Assembly (NCBI GenBank): GCA_032622095.1
Contig: CP136065.1
Coordinates: forward strand, 155,005,577-155,069,576
Source: Siphonodentalium dalli
Taxonomy: Eukaryota; Mollusca; Scaphopoda; Gadilida; Siphonodentaliidae
Direction: 5' to 3'
Length of the DNA: 64,000 bases
This document shows, in pieces, positions 45,674-55,780 of this stretch. Both the position numbers and the translations under genes were made by a program. The notes below the pieces were generated by a model that was not told the DNA's origin, did not search any database, and was given only the letters and a program-made list of their open reading frames with translations. Numbering within the stretch: position 1 is the first letter of the stretch; every line of letters begins with the position of its first letter.

Positions 45674-46144
45674 TTATTCTTCTTCTCTTATAGTTTTATT
45701 GATATCACTGAATATATGCTTGAAGATTAACCACTGGTTCAAATTTAACGGAATACCTATAATCGTCGGAGTGTTATTCACAACTCGCCTAATGTCTGTA
45801 TAAATGTGTCCTTGATCGTTACATAATGTAACAGTAATGTTTGATCGTATTGTCCACTTTTTCACGAAAACACACGGGTGTTGTTCGTAATCATTGGGGT
45901 GTGACATATTAGTATGAAGTAATTCATAGTCAACTGACTCACGCGGTATCTTCTTTGGAACTAAAATAAATGGTAGTGACACAGTGATTACCATAATAGT
46001 AATTCCTATCCATTTAAGGAGATTCATATGTAGACGACCACGTTCTGTTTGAAACGTATGTGTCAAGGTACCTGTTCTATTATCCATGATTGTAATTGTT
46101 CTCGTGTACAACTTACTCTTATTAATTTTGATATCTGGCGACAT
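45674..46144 (-). CDS. Element gene C, left: membrane-anchored protein with PC4-like C-terminus
   Basis: 156 residues. One clear membrane helix (about 44-63, IGITIMVITVSLPFILV) follows a basic N-terminus. The part after it has N-glycosylation motifs NMS, NIT, NNT and NKT. The last about 60 residues read like the PC4/p15 ssDNA-binding domain: ITVTLCNDQGHIYTDIRR, then GIPLNLNQWLIFKHIFSDI. These parallel 'VLIDIREY' and 'GISLNPEQWSQLKEQISDI' of human PC4. PC4 proteins are nuclear, so joining to a membrane helix is odd. A later start (Met20 or Met40) would not remove the helix. The right-arm copy (47,550-47,942) is cut within the PC4-like part. Confidence 0.75.
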   Translation of the reverse strand: MSPDIKINKSKLYTRTITIMDNRTGTLTHTFQTERGRLHMNLLKWIGITIMVITVSLPFILVPKKIPRESVDYELLHTNMSHPNDYEQHPCVFVKKWTIRSNITVTLCNDQGHIYTDIRRVVNNTPTIIGIPLNLNQWLIFKHIFSDINKTIREEE

Positions 46145-46295
46145 CAGACTCTAAAATCCATGAATTAAATTTGTCTGGCCATGAATGCCAAATGCACCAT
46201 GATAGTTATCGATGTCAATAATGCGTTTCGTTGAGATCTTGATTGAGTATGCACCAATCAATTAACAATGACACAGAATATCACCCAAAGTATAT

Positions 46296-46540
46296 TCAAA
46301 GGGGGTGAGAAAAAGAGCAAATGAGCAAAAAAAATGAGCAAATGAGCAAAAAAATGAGCAAATGAGCAAAAAAATGAGCAAAAAAATGAGCAAATGAGCA
46401 AAAAAATGAGCAAATGAGCAAAAAAAATGAGCAAATGAGCAAAAAATGAGCAAATGAGTGTTGTTGTTGTTGTTGTTGTTGTTGTGGCTGATGATACTGT
46501 TGTTGTTGTTGTTGCTGATGATACTGTTGTTGTTGTTCTG
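46296..46540. repeat. Microsatellites in gene D, left
   Basis: (tgagcaaa)n with A-run interruptions at about 46,312-46,457, then (ttg)n at 46,459-46,540. The mirror lies at 47,161-47,390. Confidence 0.95.
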
Positions 46541-46625
46541 AAGGCTTGTGTTTAACTTTGATATGACGTTTCAAACTATCTTGCCAAGCATAGACACTTG
46601 AGCACTCTTCACATTGATACTTCAT
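46296..46625 (-). CDS. Element gene D, left: C2H2 finger and polyQ protein
   Basis: 109 residues. Residues 5-26 form one C2H2 finger (C-x2-C-x12-H-x4-H). A Gln/His-rich tract (about 30-57) comes next, then a tail of repeated FAHFLLICSFF. That tail is encoded by a microsatellite of the unit tttttttgctcatttgctca. The finger and start are identical in both arms; the polyQ and tail vary in unit number and frame. The tail may be a by-product of repeat growth rather than a selected domain. The finger spacing equals that of gene A, so the two may be related. Confidence 0.7.
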   Translation of the reverse strand: MKYQCEECSSVYAWQDSLKRHIKVKHKPSEQQQQYHQQQQQQQYHQPQQQQQQQQHSFAHFLLICSFFLLICSFFCSFAHFFAHFFAHLLIFLLICSFFLLICSFSHPL

Positions 46626-46879
46626 TTTCCTATATAATCAGTGAAATCGAGCGTTCTTCTATGCACCTATATTTATATAGAACAGAAACAAGGGCAACGT
46701 GGTGGACTAGTTAACTAGTTCAGGCTGTCGTTCACAACGTCTCTTCGTGTTGTTTGTACTGGATACAAATTTATCACATTGGCTACAATACAACCTACCT
46801 ATCCAAATGTCAATGCAATTATGAGTGATTTCAATATGAGCACTCTATTATATAGATATGTGTAACCTGGTGACATGAT

Positions 46880-47035
46880 GAAATCGATTGTGATACAAAG
46901 CTAAAGTACCGACCATAGGGTAGATACAAAGCTAAAGTACCGCTCATAGAGCAGAAGCTAAAATACTATAGCGGTACTTTAAATATGTATCTACCCTATG
47001 GTCGGTACTTTAGCTTTGTATCACAATCGATTTCA
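46880..47035. repeat. Centre of the palindrome
   Basis: Arms meet here: gatacaaagctaaagtacc appears twice on the left (about 46,893 and 46,923) and mirrored twice on the right. The innermost stem is aaagtaccgct / agcggtacttt, with about 20 unpaired bases (46,947-46,966). Such a small loop is what a snap-back copy event would leave. Confidence 0.85.
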
Positions 47036-47074
47036 TCATGTCACCAGGTTACACATATAGGATTATATAGGAAA

Positions 47075-47398
47075 ATGAAGTATCAATGTGAAGAGTGCTC
47101 AAGTGTCTATGCTTGGCAAGATAGTTTGAAACGTCATATCAAAGTTAAACACAAGCCTTCAGAACAACAACAACAACAACAACAGTATCATCAGCAACAA
47201 CAACACCAACAACAGTATCATCAGCCACAACAACAACAACAACACTCATTTGCTCATTTTTTTGCTCATTTGCTAATTTTTTTTGCTAATTTGCTCATTT
47301 TTTTTGCTCATTTGCTCATTTTTTTTGGCTCATTTGCTCATTTTTTTGCTCATTTGCTCATTTTTTTTGCTCATTTGCTCTTTTTCTCACCCCTTTGA
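47075..47398 (+). CDS. Element gene D, right: C2H2 finger and polyQ protein
   Basis: Mirror copy of the gene at 46,296-46,625. I place the start at ATG 47,075 because it matches the left copy; the frame is open upstream to 46,985, but that part is palindrome-centre sequence. The finger residues are unchanged. The Gln tract is longer and contains extra His, and the hydrophobic tail has a different unit number and ends FFSPL. About 0.2 kb of upstream sequence found on the left is missing here. Confidence 0.65.
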   Translation: MKYQCEECSSVYAWQDSLKRHIKVKHKPSEQQQQQQQYHQQQQHQQQYHQPQQQQQHSFAHFFAHLLIFFANLLIFFAHLLIFFGSFAHFFAHLLIFFAHLLFFSPL

Positions 47399-47549
47399 AT
47401 ATACTTTGGGTGATATTCTGTGTCATTGTTAATTGATTGGTGCATACTCAATCAAGATCTCAACGAAACGCATTATTGACATCGATAACTATCATGGTGC
47501 ATTTGGCATTCATGGCCAGACAAATTTAATTCATGGATTTTAGAGTCTG

Positions 47550-47942
47550 ATGTCGCCAGATATCAAAATTAATAAGAGTAAGTTGTACACGAGAACAATT
47601 ACAATCATGGATAATAGAACAGGTACCTTGACGAATACGTTTCAAACAGAACGTGGTCGTCTACATATGAATCTCCTTAAATGGATAGGAATTACTATTA
47701 TGGTAATCACTGTGTCACTACCATTTATTTTAGTTCCAAAGAAGATACCGCGTGAGTCGGTTGACTATGAATTACTTCATACTAATATGTCACACCCCAA
47801 TGATTATGAACAACACCCGTGTGTTTTCGTGAAAAAGTGGACAATACGATCAAACATTACTGTTACATTATGTAATAATCAAGGACACATTTATACAGAC
47901 ATTAGGCGAGTTGTGAATAACACTCCGACGATTATAGCTTAA
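47550..47942 (+). pseudogene. Element gene C, right: truncated in the PC4-like domain
   Basis: 130 residues. Up to residue 129 it matches the left copy with two changes (His/Asn near residue 29, Asp/Asn near residue 111). After NNTPTII the frame reads Ala then stop, because 842 bp are deleted. The membrane helix remains, but the G-I-x-L-N-x-x-Q-W half of the PC4-like fold is gone, so any DNA-binding role would be lost. Confidence 0.75.
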
Positions 47943-47952
47943 ACACGTAGTT

Positions 47953-48423
47953 ATGTCCGAGACAAATTTCTTCGGAGACGATACCGATGACCTAGAATCT
48001 GATATCGTTCCCCGTTCATCTGAATCTGAATCTAGAACCGCTTCGTCAGATTCAGAAGATAATACTGTCGCCGGTAGTAGAGTGGTATTCGGTCGTAAGA
48101 AAGCTGCGCGATGTGTCAACGAGATGGACACATTCAAAAGTATGATGAAACGCGTCACCAATGATGCGAAAGGAGAAGAGAGCATGTCGGGAGAAGAGGC
48201 TACCATCGACACAGAGTTTGCTCTCTTTCTCAAAAGTTATAGACGATTAATAGAATACCAGTATCGATTGAAAACATCACCCCTACATAACATGATCATG
48301 AAGAAAATGCTCAAACTGACCAAACACGGATATGATAATGAATGGGCTGCAGATGAAGTGATGAGAAAATTCAAGAAACTGTTAGAAATAAATCTAACAG
48401 TCGAAGATTCTGACAATGATTAA
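47953..48423 (+). CDS. Element gene A, right: acidic protein without the zinc finger
   Basis: 156 residues, starting at the Met that is residue 28 of the left copy. The deletion removed the finger codons. The remaining protein differs at one position (Val for Thr in GSRxVFGRKK). AATAAA lies at 48,429-48,434, six bases after the stop. The frame is fully open, so it may still be made as a finger-less form. Confidence 0.7.
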   Translation: MSETNFFGDDTDDLESDIVPRSSESESRTASSDSEDNTVAGSRVVFGRKKAARCVNEMDTFKSMMKRVTNDAKGEESMSGEEATIDTEFALFLKSYRRLIEYQYRLKTSPLHNMIMKKMLKLTKHGYDNEWAADEVMRKFKKLLEINLTVEDSDND

Positions 48424-48434
48424 ATTTCAATAAA

Positions 48435-49329
48435 CTTCATCAACATATTATTCTCGTTTTCGTTATATATCTATAAGTGGGGAGGGGAGATATGGTGTAA
48501 CATATATTCGATAACGCGCTTTATTATTTATGTACAAGACCATACTTCTCAATAGCCCTTGTTTCTCTTGACTATAACAACAACACCAAAGTAACTTCTA
48601 TTATTGCGTGTCTTATCACATGTACGTATTATGTATGCATATTTTTTATAACTAATTATCGCGTTAATGCTAACAATGACACAGCTTATCACCTTACGTG
48701 ATCATATCCCGTTAAACAACTAATGATGTAATAAGAATGCACACGCTATCGATAGCTTAATTGAAAGCGTGTCTGTACATGCATAAAAGGAAGCTTGGTC
48801 ATAGATATTTATTATTTATTATTTATTATTTATGTAAGATTAATGGCGTCAAATTATTTCAGGTATTGTGGAGACAATTATATGATGTAATAGACGAGAC
48901 TGCGTCTGATGATAAACACTGAAATGTATGCATTCATACCGATGGTGACAATGACCAAAATTACAGCGACTCGGACCAGTCCATACACATATAATTGGTA
49001 TAAATCTATTTCTAAACATCGATTAATAAAATTAACAGAGTTTCATGAAAAATATTTAAAATTTGTTTGAACAAAAATAGTTGGCCAATAACAAAAGATA
49101 TTACACGCAAATAATTTAAAAACATTCGACATTTAATAGTCGGCCGATATTTGGGTAAGAGACCGAAAACTCGTTATAAATTTTTGAGATTAAAAAAAAA
49201 AAATAAAAATTTAATTTTGGAAAAAAAAATTAGGGTTTGAATTTTTTTTTTGGAATATTTTAGTACAAACAATTTTACCGCCAAAAAATCTATTTTTAGA
49301 TGTGGGGTCAACAAGCCTCCTGTACTACT
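48435..49329. repeat. Element right terminal repeat, non-coding part
   Basis: Mirror of the left terminal part but shorter. Where the left has about 620 extra bases, the right has a (ttatttat)n run at 48,805-48,835. Homopolymer runs near 49,190-49,250 also differ. It ends CCTGTACTACT at 49,329. Confidence 0.85.
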
Positions 49330-49335
49330 AATAAC

Positions 49336-52300
49336 CACGTTTTGTATGTCCTGACTCCCCGGCCTATTCACAAACATTCGTTGACTCAGTTGAATGTCCA
49401 ATTTGGATTTACATATTACCAAATTACATCTGAGAACACAAGTTTACAGACAGGAACAAGTCCACTAGGGTAAGTAGTCACACGTCTCCAGGTTCCATCC
49501 CTCAACTATACTAGCTGTCACACGTAGAACGGTTTAAAATAGAAGGTGATAAAAGATTAAGATCAACTAAAATGTTACCGAATGTTAAATGGTCCGAAAC
49601 TGTAATGGCGGTATCTCACAATTCCGTCCGTGCATGCAGGATGGTAAATGTTGCAGAACAAACATATTTGAAGCGGCACAGTTCTGGGTGAACGCCGAAG
49701 TAAGGTCCATGCTCGATTAAAAAGTGAAAATATTATATAAGAACTGACACAGCCGCCAAATCCTATAATTCCCAAAGAAACATTAAAAGTTATGAGCGGC
49801 CTCTCCAGCGCACATACACTTCATCGACGCCATTTTTCAATCTTTTTTTTGCAATTATATCAGGAATTTGAAATTACGCCTTGGAAAATTGAATTTGAAG
49901 TTTGCCGATTCGCAATATGCTGTTGATCATCTAATTGTTACAGGTGAAGCCAGTTATCACATCACAACATGTCAGCCATGTTATTTGGCAACAATCTGGA
50001 GATAAATTATTGTTTGGCATTTTGTATTATCAAACAATTAAACAAAGAGTTCAGTTTTTACTTTGAAGCAATCACTTTCAATTCACCGAGAAGGGATCGG
50101 TAACCAAGGGCACACGTCCATAAACACTCTAGGTAAATTCGCACCAGGGACAATCGACTCTGTTAACGTGACCCTTCCAGAATTCCTACGTCTGTTACTC
50201 GACCACTTAACATCTTTATCAAGAAATACAAACAACAAGTAACTAAGGCGTTGTTAGGACTTGTCCAATCGGAATCGAGGAAAATGAAAAAGTATAATAG
50301 AGGTGTAATTATACGGTAAATTCTTTCTTTCATTCTTTGCACAATAGTTCAATTTATAACGCTTCGTTTAATTATCGCTTCTATGTGCAAATTGGTTAAC
50401 CAGATAAGACACTAATTTCGGCTATTACTTTAGTGTCATGTTTTGTCTATATATTAGTATAAATATTCCCCATTTTCAAAATTCGGTACACAGTACATTG
50501 CAACAACGCTGTTTCAGTATGCAAAATCAGTTTATAATATGCGAAGATACACTCGAGAACCCGATATTAATACAGGTCATTTAAAAAAAATAGGTTTACA
50601 TATAAATAAAAACTTAATCGGAAGTGGTGATCAGATATTGTTTAATATCTAATCCCACCCACAGAGGTCACACGTGCATGATCACTATATAAAAGCATAA
50701 TATATTAAGATTGATCTCAGGATTAATTGAAGACGAATGTTGTCTAAGAAGAAGTGTGTTTAAGATTGATCGAGGATTAATAAATAACTGTGATATTGAA
50801 GAAGTGTTTTAAAATAATTTTAAAGAGCTTTCTCGGTTATGAGCTTTTATGATGGTTTTCGACGTATTGTGGATGATTTTCGCGAATAGATATGTGATAC
50901 GATTAATGATTGCAAGTATTTTCTATTTGAGTTTTCATTTGCCTGATAAGCGTAAAGTCAGGTTAGGAAATTATTATCTTCAACCTCCCTCTTTAATAAT
51001 TCATCGCAACTTGCTTCCGATTCTCCACATGAGCTATTATGAACTGGGACTGCAGCAAATGTTGCTTCTACAAAACCTCGATATTCGGTCATATATATAC
51101 AGGGAAACATCACGTATACTATATTGTTGGGATGTATATATATACGCAAACCGGATTTTCTACAAGCTGCATACCAGACACCCCGCGCGGGCAGTCAATG
51201 TAATCATTTTATGCCAGGTCAGACGCGTTATAATGAGGGAATAATTACTTGATGTATGGAGCCAACCGCTAGACAGTAATATGGTGTCTGTTATAGATGT
51301 ATATATAGCTCGTTCAAGAAAAATAAAGGCATAATGTATGTTCAACCATTATTGTCGATAACTCAATAATATCGGTTGTAACATTTCAGAAGACAAGATA
51401 CCTATATGTGTGTGTCATATATGTATACATGTATATAATATGCTAAGGTATAAATATTTAGTCTTTCCTTCAATGTTTTTAAAATCTGTGTACGAAATAG
51501 CGAGATTTATACACATTCACTCAATCCAAACATACTTCCGGTATAGCGTGCGAACGCCCCACATTCCACTGCATTTATGATGGCGTTACATGACATATAT
51601 AGCATGCAGACATGACAGAGCATCACACGACTTTTGCAATCAACGTCTTTCTGTTGCATTTATATGGTAAAAGGTTGTGGCTGAGAACGCTCTGTGATCT
51701 TCCGGCAATTCCGGGTCGTTCCTGTGCACGTATAGATTCTGAAAACCTATACACGAAAGAAATAGCTCTTCTTAAAGACGTATATGGACCCCTTTAATTA
51801 TACTAATGAGTTAGTATCAAAACACTTTCCCCATTTGGAAGAACGAAGCAATGAACTAAGATTGTCGAAACTTCAAACCACATCGCGACTGTACAAATTC
51901 AGAGAACACGGTGGTTGAACAACGCAAAATATTTATGTAAATAGTACTTTATTCGGGATACATTATTGGGCATAAACATTACGACAATGATTGCATCAAT
52001 AGTATAGTCACTGAATGTAATTCGTTTATAACGACGACGCTATCTTCTGACTATATTTGGGTATCAAATTTATTAACATAACTCTTTTAGCATGATTTAT
52101 TATTCATTATTCCGAACACCTCAGCTGAGTGTTTCACACTATTTTAACTTGTATCGTACACCGAATGACAGATGGCAATATATGCACTGAACGAATGTCA
52201 ATGAAAATATACCCATTCAAGTTGTTCAACCTGCCCTGACCTGTCTGACAACAAGTGGCGGGTTATCATTCACGACTTCGTATACTTCTAAAGCTTCTTT

Positions 52301-53340
52301 CAAGTCGGTTTTAAATGCTCATACTACAACTGTACATGTTAATTATTGGTTTAGTCTGGTGCATTTGGGTTAGTCTTTCGCTGACGAGTGATTTTGTTCT
52401 CATGAGTCATGATATCCAACCATTTTCTACAAATATTTTCTCGTTAATTCCTGGCCATAATTTATGACATATATGCATATGGAATTGTTTGAAAAGATCA
52501 TCAAATGTGAACCACGTTTACTTCGGCAATGTTTGCTAATATATAACAGAAGCTGGTCGATTGAATGAAACTATATTGTGTTTGGAAGAAATTGAAATGG
52601 AATCCATAATTATATAATGTTCCAAATTAGCTTTATATCAGCTGGTATATTTATTCTAAACTAAATGTCTATGCTCATGCATGACCCGATTGGATCTCGA
52701 GATTCTGGTATTCGCGCAGTTTCCTAGATCTGAATAGGTCTATGTGATTGGCAACAGCATATATTGGTAATTGAATATTCCAGAAATACACTGACACAAT
52801 AATAACATGCAGTGGATTGCAAAATTGTTGGTAGTCGATTATATAGAGATAGTGACACATTATTATCTGATTACGTGATTATAGAAATGGTGACACGTTA
52901 CATGATGGCGTGTATCATCGACTATATATTGGTGCACAATGCAAATGGGATATACTGTACATGCTTTCGAAAGTATATTCCCCAAGGAAATGATACACTC
53001 TTTCGTACTTGGCATGTTTCTTGTGGACAATCGATGGGAAGTGAGACTTTTTACCGGGATTGTCATCCATATATGTAAATTAGAAATCCCACGTGGAAGC
53101 ACATGGTCTGCAGAGACCATGAATTGCTTTAATGAATATAAAGACGCGAGGTTGATAATAAGACTATCCCAGAGAGGACGGTCCAAATTTCGTTATATGC
53201 GCAGGATAGGGAAGTGTGCATAAAAGTGACAGATGGCCAAGGTCGCACACTGCAAATAAGAGTGTTCAGATTTGAACGCGTTCAGCCCCGGATGTGTTCA
53301 GTTACTGAACAGTAAGTGTTCAATTTTGAACATATATAGC
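49336..53340. other. Gene-free stretch
   Basis: No supportable gene. A two-copy repeat of about 55 bp (aagattgatc..aggattaat..., aagaagtgt) lies at 50,706-50,812. Open frames near 50.85-51.24 kb and 52.81-53.22 kb have no recognisable domain and lie in AT-rich DNA. Confidence 0.5.
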
Positions 53341-53640
53341 CAGGGACGTGGCTATAGAGGAGTATCCGTTGAGGATGTAAAACTTGAAATTTCCAACTAC
53401 TCCCCCCCCCCTTTGTACCAGCCCAAACTACCATGTTGATAAAATACCATTTGGCGATATGCACTCATCTGGGTTGGAACTTTCCAACTGTTATATACGG
53501 TTGGAAAATTTCCCACTTATGACATTTGAGACTAAAAATATGCTGCTCTACCTTGTGGGCTAAAATTTCCAACTAATATTGTGTCACGCAGTAAATTTCC
53601 AACTGTTGAAAATGTTGACCCCTCTCGGCCCTGTCCTACC
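53341..53640. repeat. Dispersed repeat 'cagggacgtggcta', copy 2
   Basis: Partner of 10,930-11,310. Contains a poly-C run at 53,402-53,411 and several 'aatttccaac' blocks. Confidence 0.7.
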
Positions 53641-55290
53641 GATATCAGATAGCAGCTGCACCTCTAGCCGCCCGACATGGGTGACAAAGGTAGTAATAGA
53701 CAATTTGCTTCAATTTTTGTCAACTTGGGAGGGGTATAATGTACTGCAAATATATGCTGAGTCACTATTCTTGGCATATCCTTTAGACAGGAATGGAGGC
53801 GTAAAACAATTTTTGTTTCTTTGATTTGTTCCTATACCAATAATCACCGAGTTATGCCCATTGGTTTGCACACACGAAACGCGCCGATTTTTACAAATGT
53901 TTGACCAAAGGTTATGTGTGGTCGCTACCACCGTCCGCGCGTGGGTTTCCACGACACTCGCACTGCTATTCCCACTAAATCACCCCTTGACACCACAGGG
54001 GCGGACCGGGATGCTCCGGGCATTGTAATTATTCACATCCCGAAAAATTAATACGGTCTATCCAGATATGTATGCAGGATACCAATGTCCATACAAAACT
54101 CTCGTCTCTTTGCTAAAGTCGGCGCCCAGGAACGCACCGCGGTGAATTTGTTTTTGTTAACTGCATGGTAGTGGATGCATGGTAGGATACACGTACCGAT
54201 TTTCGAGAATTGCTAGGCATGCGAATTTGAGCACACCCATGCATTCAGTCAAACTCTTCAAGTTTAAGTTTGAAGTGTCAGGCCTCTCAGGGATATAATA
54301 TAATAGCTATTCCCTTACATAAGTTATAGTAAGTCAATATCAACAATAATTGGATCGGCTTAAAAGCAAATACTGGACCCCAGAGTGTTGTTAAACTCGC
54401 CCGTTATATAAAGCAAGATAAGTTATAGTAAAGTGAACGTAAACATGCGAAGCGGGTTATATGCTACACATCATTCGGTTGCTCAAATATGCCGATATAA
54501 ATCACCTTAGTTTATCGACTTACACGAGCGATATAAACAACAGGCAAGAAGATCCACTCGCCCTGTACTTAAGTTGAGTCAAGTGTAATAAACTGCCAGT
54601 CTCCCACGCACGGTCTACCAGGTCACACTATCATTCACACGCCCGTGTGCGTCAGCTCTTCTGCATGATATTATGTATTTGTACTTTGCAGATTTGAGAT
54701 AGCATATACTGTGGCATTGTGGTGCATACGGTACTGCATGACTTATTTATAACCTGCATTGTAAGTACACAAGGTGTGCAACAAGTATATGTGTAATGTT
54801 ATGCATCGCGTGCAAAAATTCGCGTGCATATTTTTGCACGAAGAATATCTGAATCAATACACATTTACATGCAACGCCCAAACACGCATGCAACAGACGT
54901 CAAAGCTATTCATCTGGAAGACCACTAATTGTTGGATATGCAGTGTTAGATTCTATAATGGTTTGTTGCGCATGTGCAATGAAGTGTTTGTGTGTTCGGG
55001 CACAGTGAATTAAAGTTTAGCGGGTAGCAAAATATATCAAAGAACAGTATACAGGTTTAAATTTTAATAGACTTGTTTTACAAGCACATTTGAGTTGTCG
55101 GGCTTCTATTGAAACGACGCTTTCGCTGGGGTTTTATCGATTTCAATGGCTAGTAGTTCTGTGAACAGTTTGCGCGGAGGGTTAACTTCATTCGGAAATA
55201 TTATGGCACGAATAAGCAGCAACGCCACAATGTACAAACGACATATTTGCCCAGATACACGAATCCAAATAATGTTCCTTTGCCCAATCC
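53641..55290. other. Gene-free stretch
   Basis: Somewhat less AT-rich than its surroundings, with scattered short frames. No feature I can support. Confidence 0.45.
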
Positions 55291-55294
55291 AAGC

Positions 55295-55390
55295 TCATTG
55301 GGATTTGAACCAGCTTCGCCAGTTATGGTCGACCTAAGACGGCTTGATGAGCGATGCTTATTACCGACTGAGCCACCAGACACCAGAGGA
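55295..55390 (-). repeat. tRNA-derived SINE head
   Basis: On the minus strand there is an A-box match TGGCTCAGTCGG (55,364-55,375) and, 52 nt downstream, a perfect B-box GGTTCAAATCC (55,301-55,311). The spacing and lack of a cloverleaf argue against a working tRNA. A SINE with a Pol III promoter fits better. Confidence 0.65.
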
Positions 55391-55564
55391 ATTATATACT
55401 CATATTTCGACTTAATGACCTCGGGTCGGCTAGATCATTGTGTACGAATATCGACCACGCATTTCCACTTCCTCGGTTATAACCTTCGAGTGAGCCCACC
55501 AGTGAATGTCAATGATGCTGATGGGAACTAATACCTATGGCGAAAATGCTGGATTATGTATGAC

Positions 55565-55780
55565 TACAGTAATGCCCTAATTAATCGACTCTCTAACCAC
55601 AGCAGAATTATGGGTAACTTTTCAGGATTTAGTCGGAAATATGGCTTGTTGCCATTCATCGGAAGCTCTCGGTGAGAGCTTTCCGATGAATGGCAACAAG
55701 CCATATTTCCGACTAAATCCTGAAAAGTTACCCATAATTCTTCTGTGGTTAGAGAGTTGATTAATTAGTGCATTACTGTA
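55565..55780. mobile_element. Foldback MITE with TACAGT ends, copy 2
   Basis: A 216-bp palindrome from TACAGTAATGCCCTAA to its mirror, same family as 13,442-13,649. The arms are nearly perfect here, with a short centre (agctctcggtgagagct), so it is a younger copy. Confidence 0.9.

Larger units (their letters stand above)
42914..49329. mobile_element. Palindromic Polinton/Maverick-like element with small cargo genes
   Basis: Left end AGTAGTACAGGAGGC, right end its mirror, flanked by cataac (42,908-42,913) and aataac (49,330-49,335), a 6-bp duplication with one change. The left arm (to about 46,950) and right arm (from about 46,965) match at very high identity across coding parts. The right arm lacks three blocks, matching 43,425-44,045, 44,915-45,756 and about 46,640-46,850. 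All genes read from the centre toward the ends. 5'-AG ends, long TIRs and 6-bp target duplications are known Polinton traits. No DNA polymerase B, integrase, protease, ATPase or capsid gene is present, so the element is non-autonomous. Arm differences argue against an assembly mirror artefact. The class is inferred from structure, not from a hallmark gene. Confidence 0.7.

Noticed and set aside
44915-45756. A true intron removed from the right arm
   Set aside because: The join gives Ala-stop and not a longer protein, and the other two missing blocks do not have GT-AG limits. Kept only as a low-interest observation.
46262-46453. Membrane protein rich in FAHLLIFLLI repeats
   Set aside because: It is a microsatellite read in frame; only the finger and polyQ part upstream has non-repeat sequence.
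44395-48490. Herpesvirus or parvovirus insertion
   Set aside because: No capsid, terminase, helicase or polymerase motif was seen; the end structure fits Polinton-type elements better.
42914-49329. Assembly artefact (mirror of one read or fold-back chimera)
   Set aside because: The arms differ by three large deletions and by repeat lengths, and the flanks outside the ends are unrelated. A technical mirror would be uniform.
50849-51244. 131-residue plus-strand protein with hydrophobic N-terminus
   Set aside because: No domain, AT-rich codons biased to Ile/Tyr/Leu as expected by chance, no splice or homology support.
55301-55375. Functional tRNA gene
   Set aside because: A and B boxes are present but 52 nt apart, and acceptor and anticodon stems cannot be formed.
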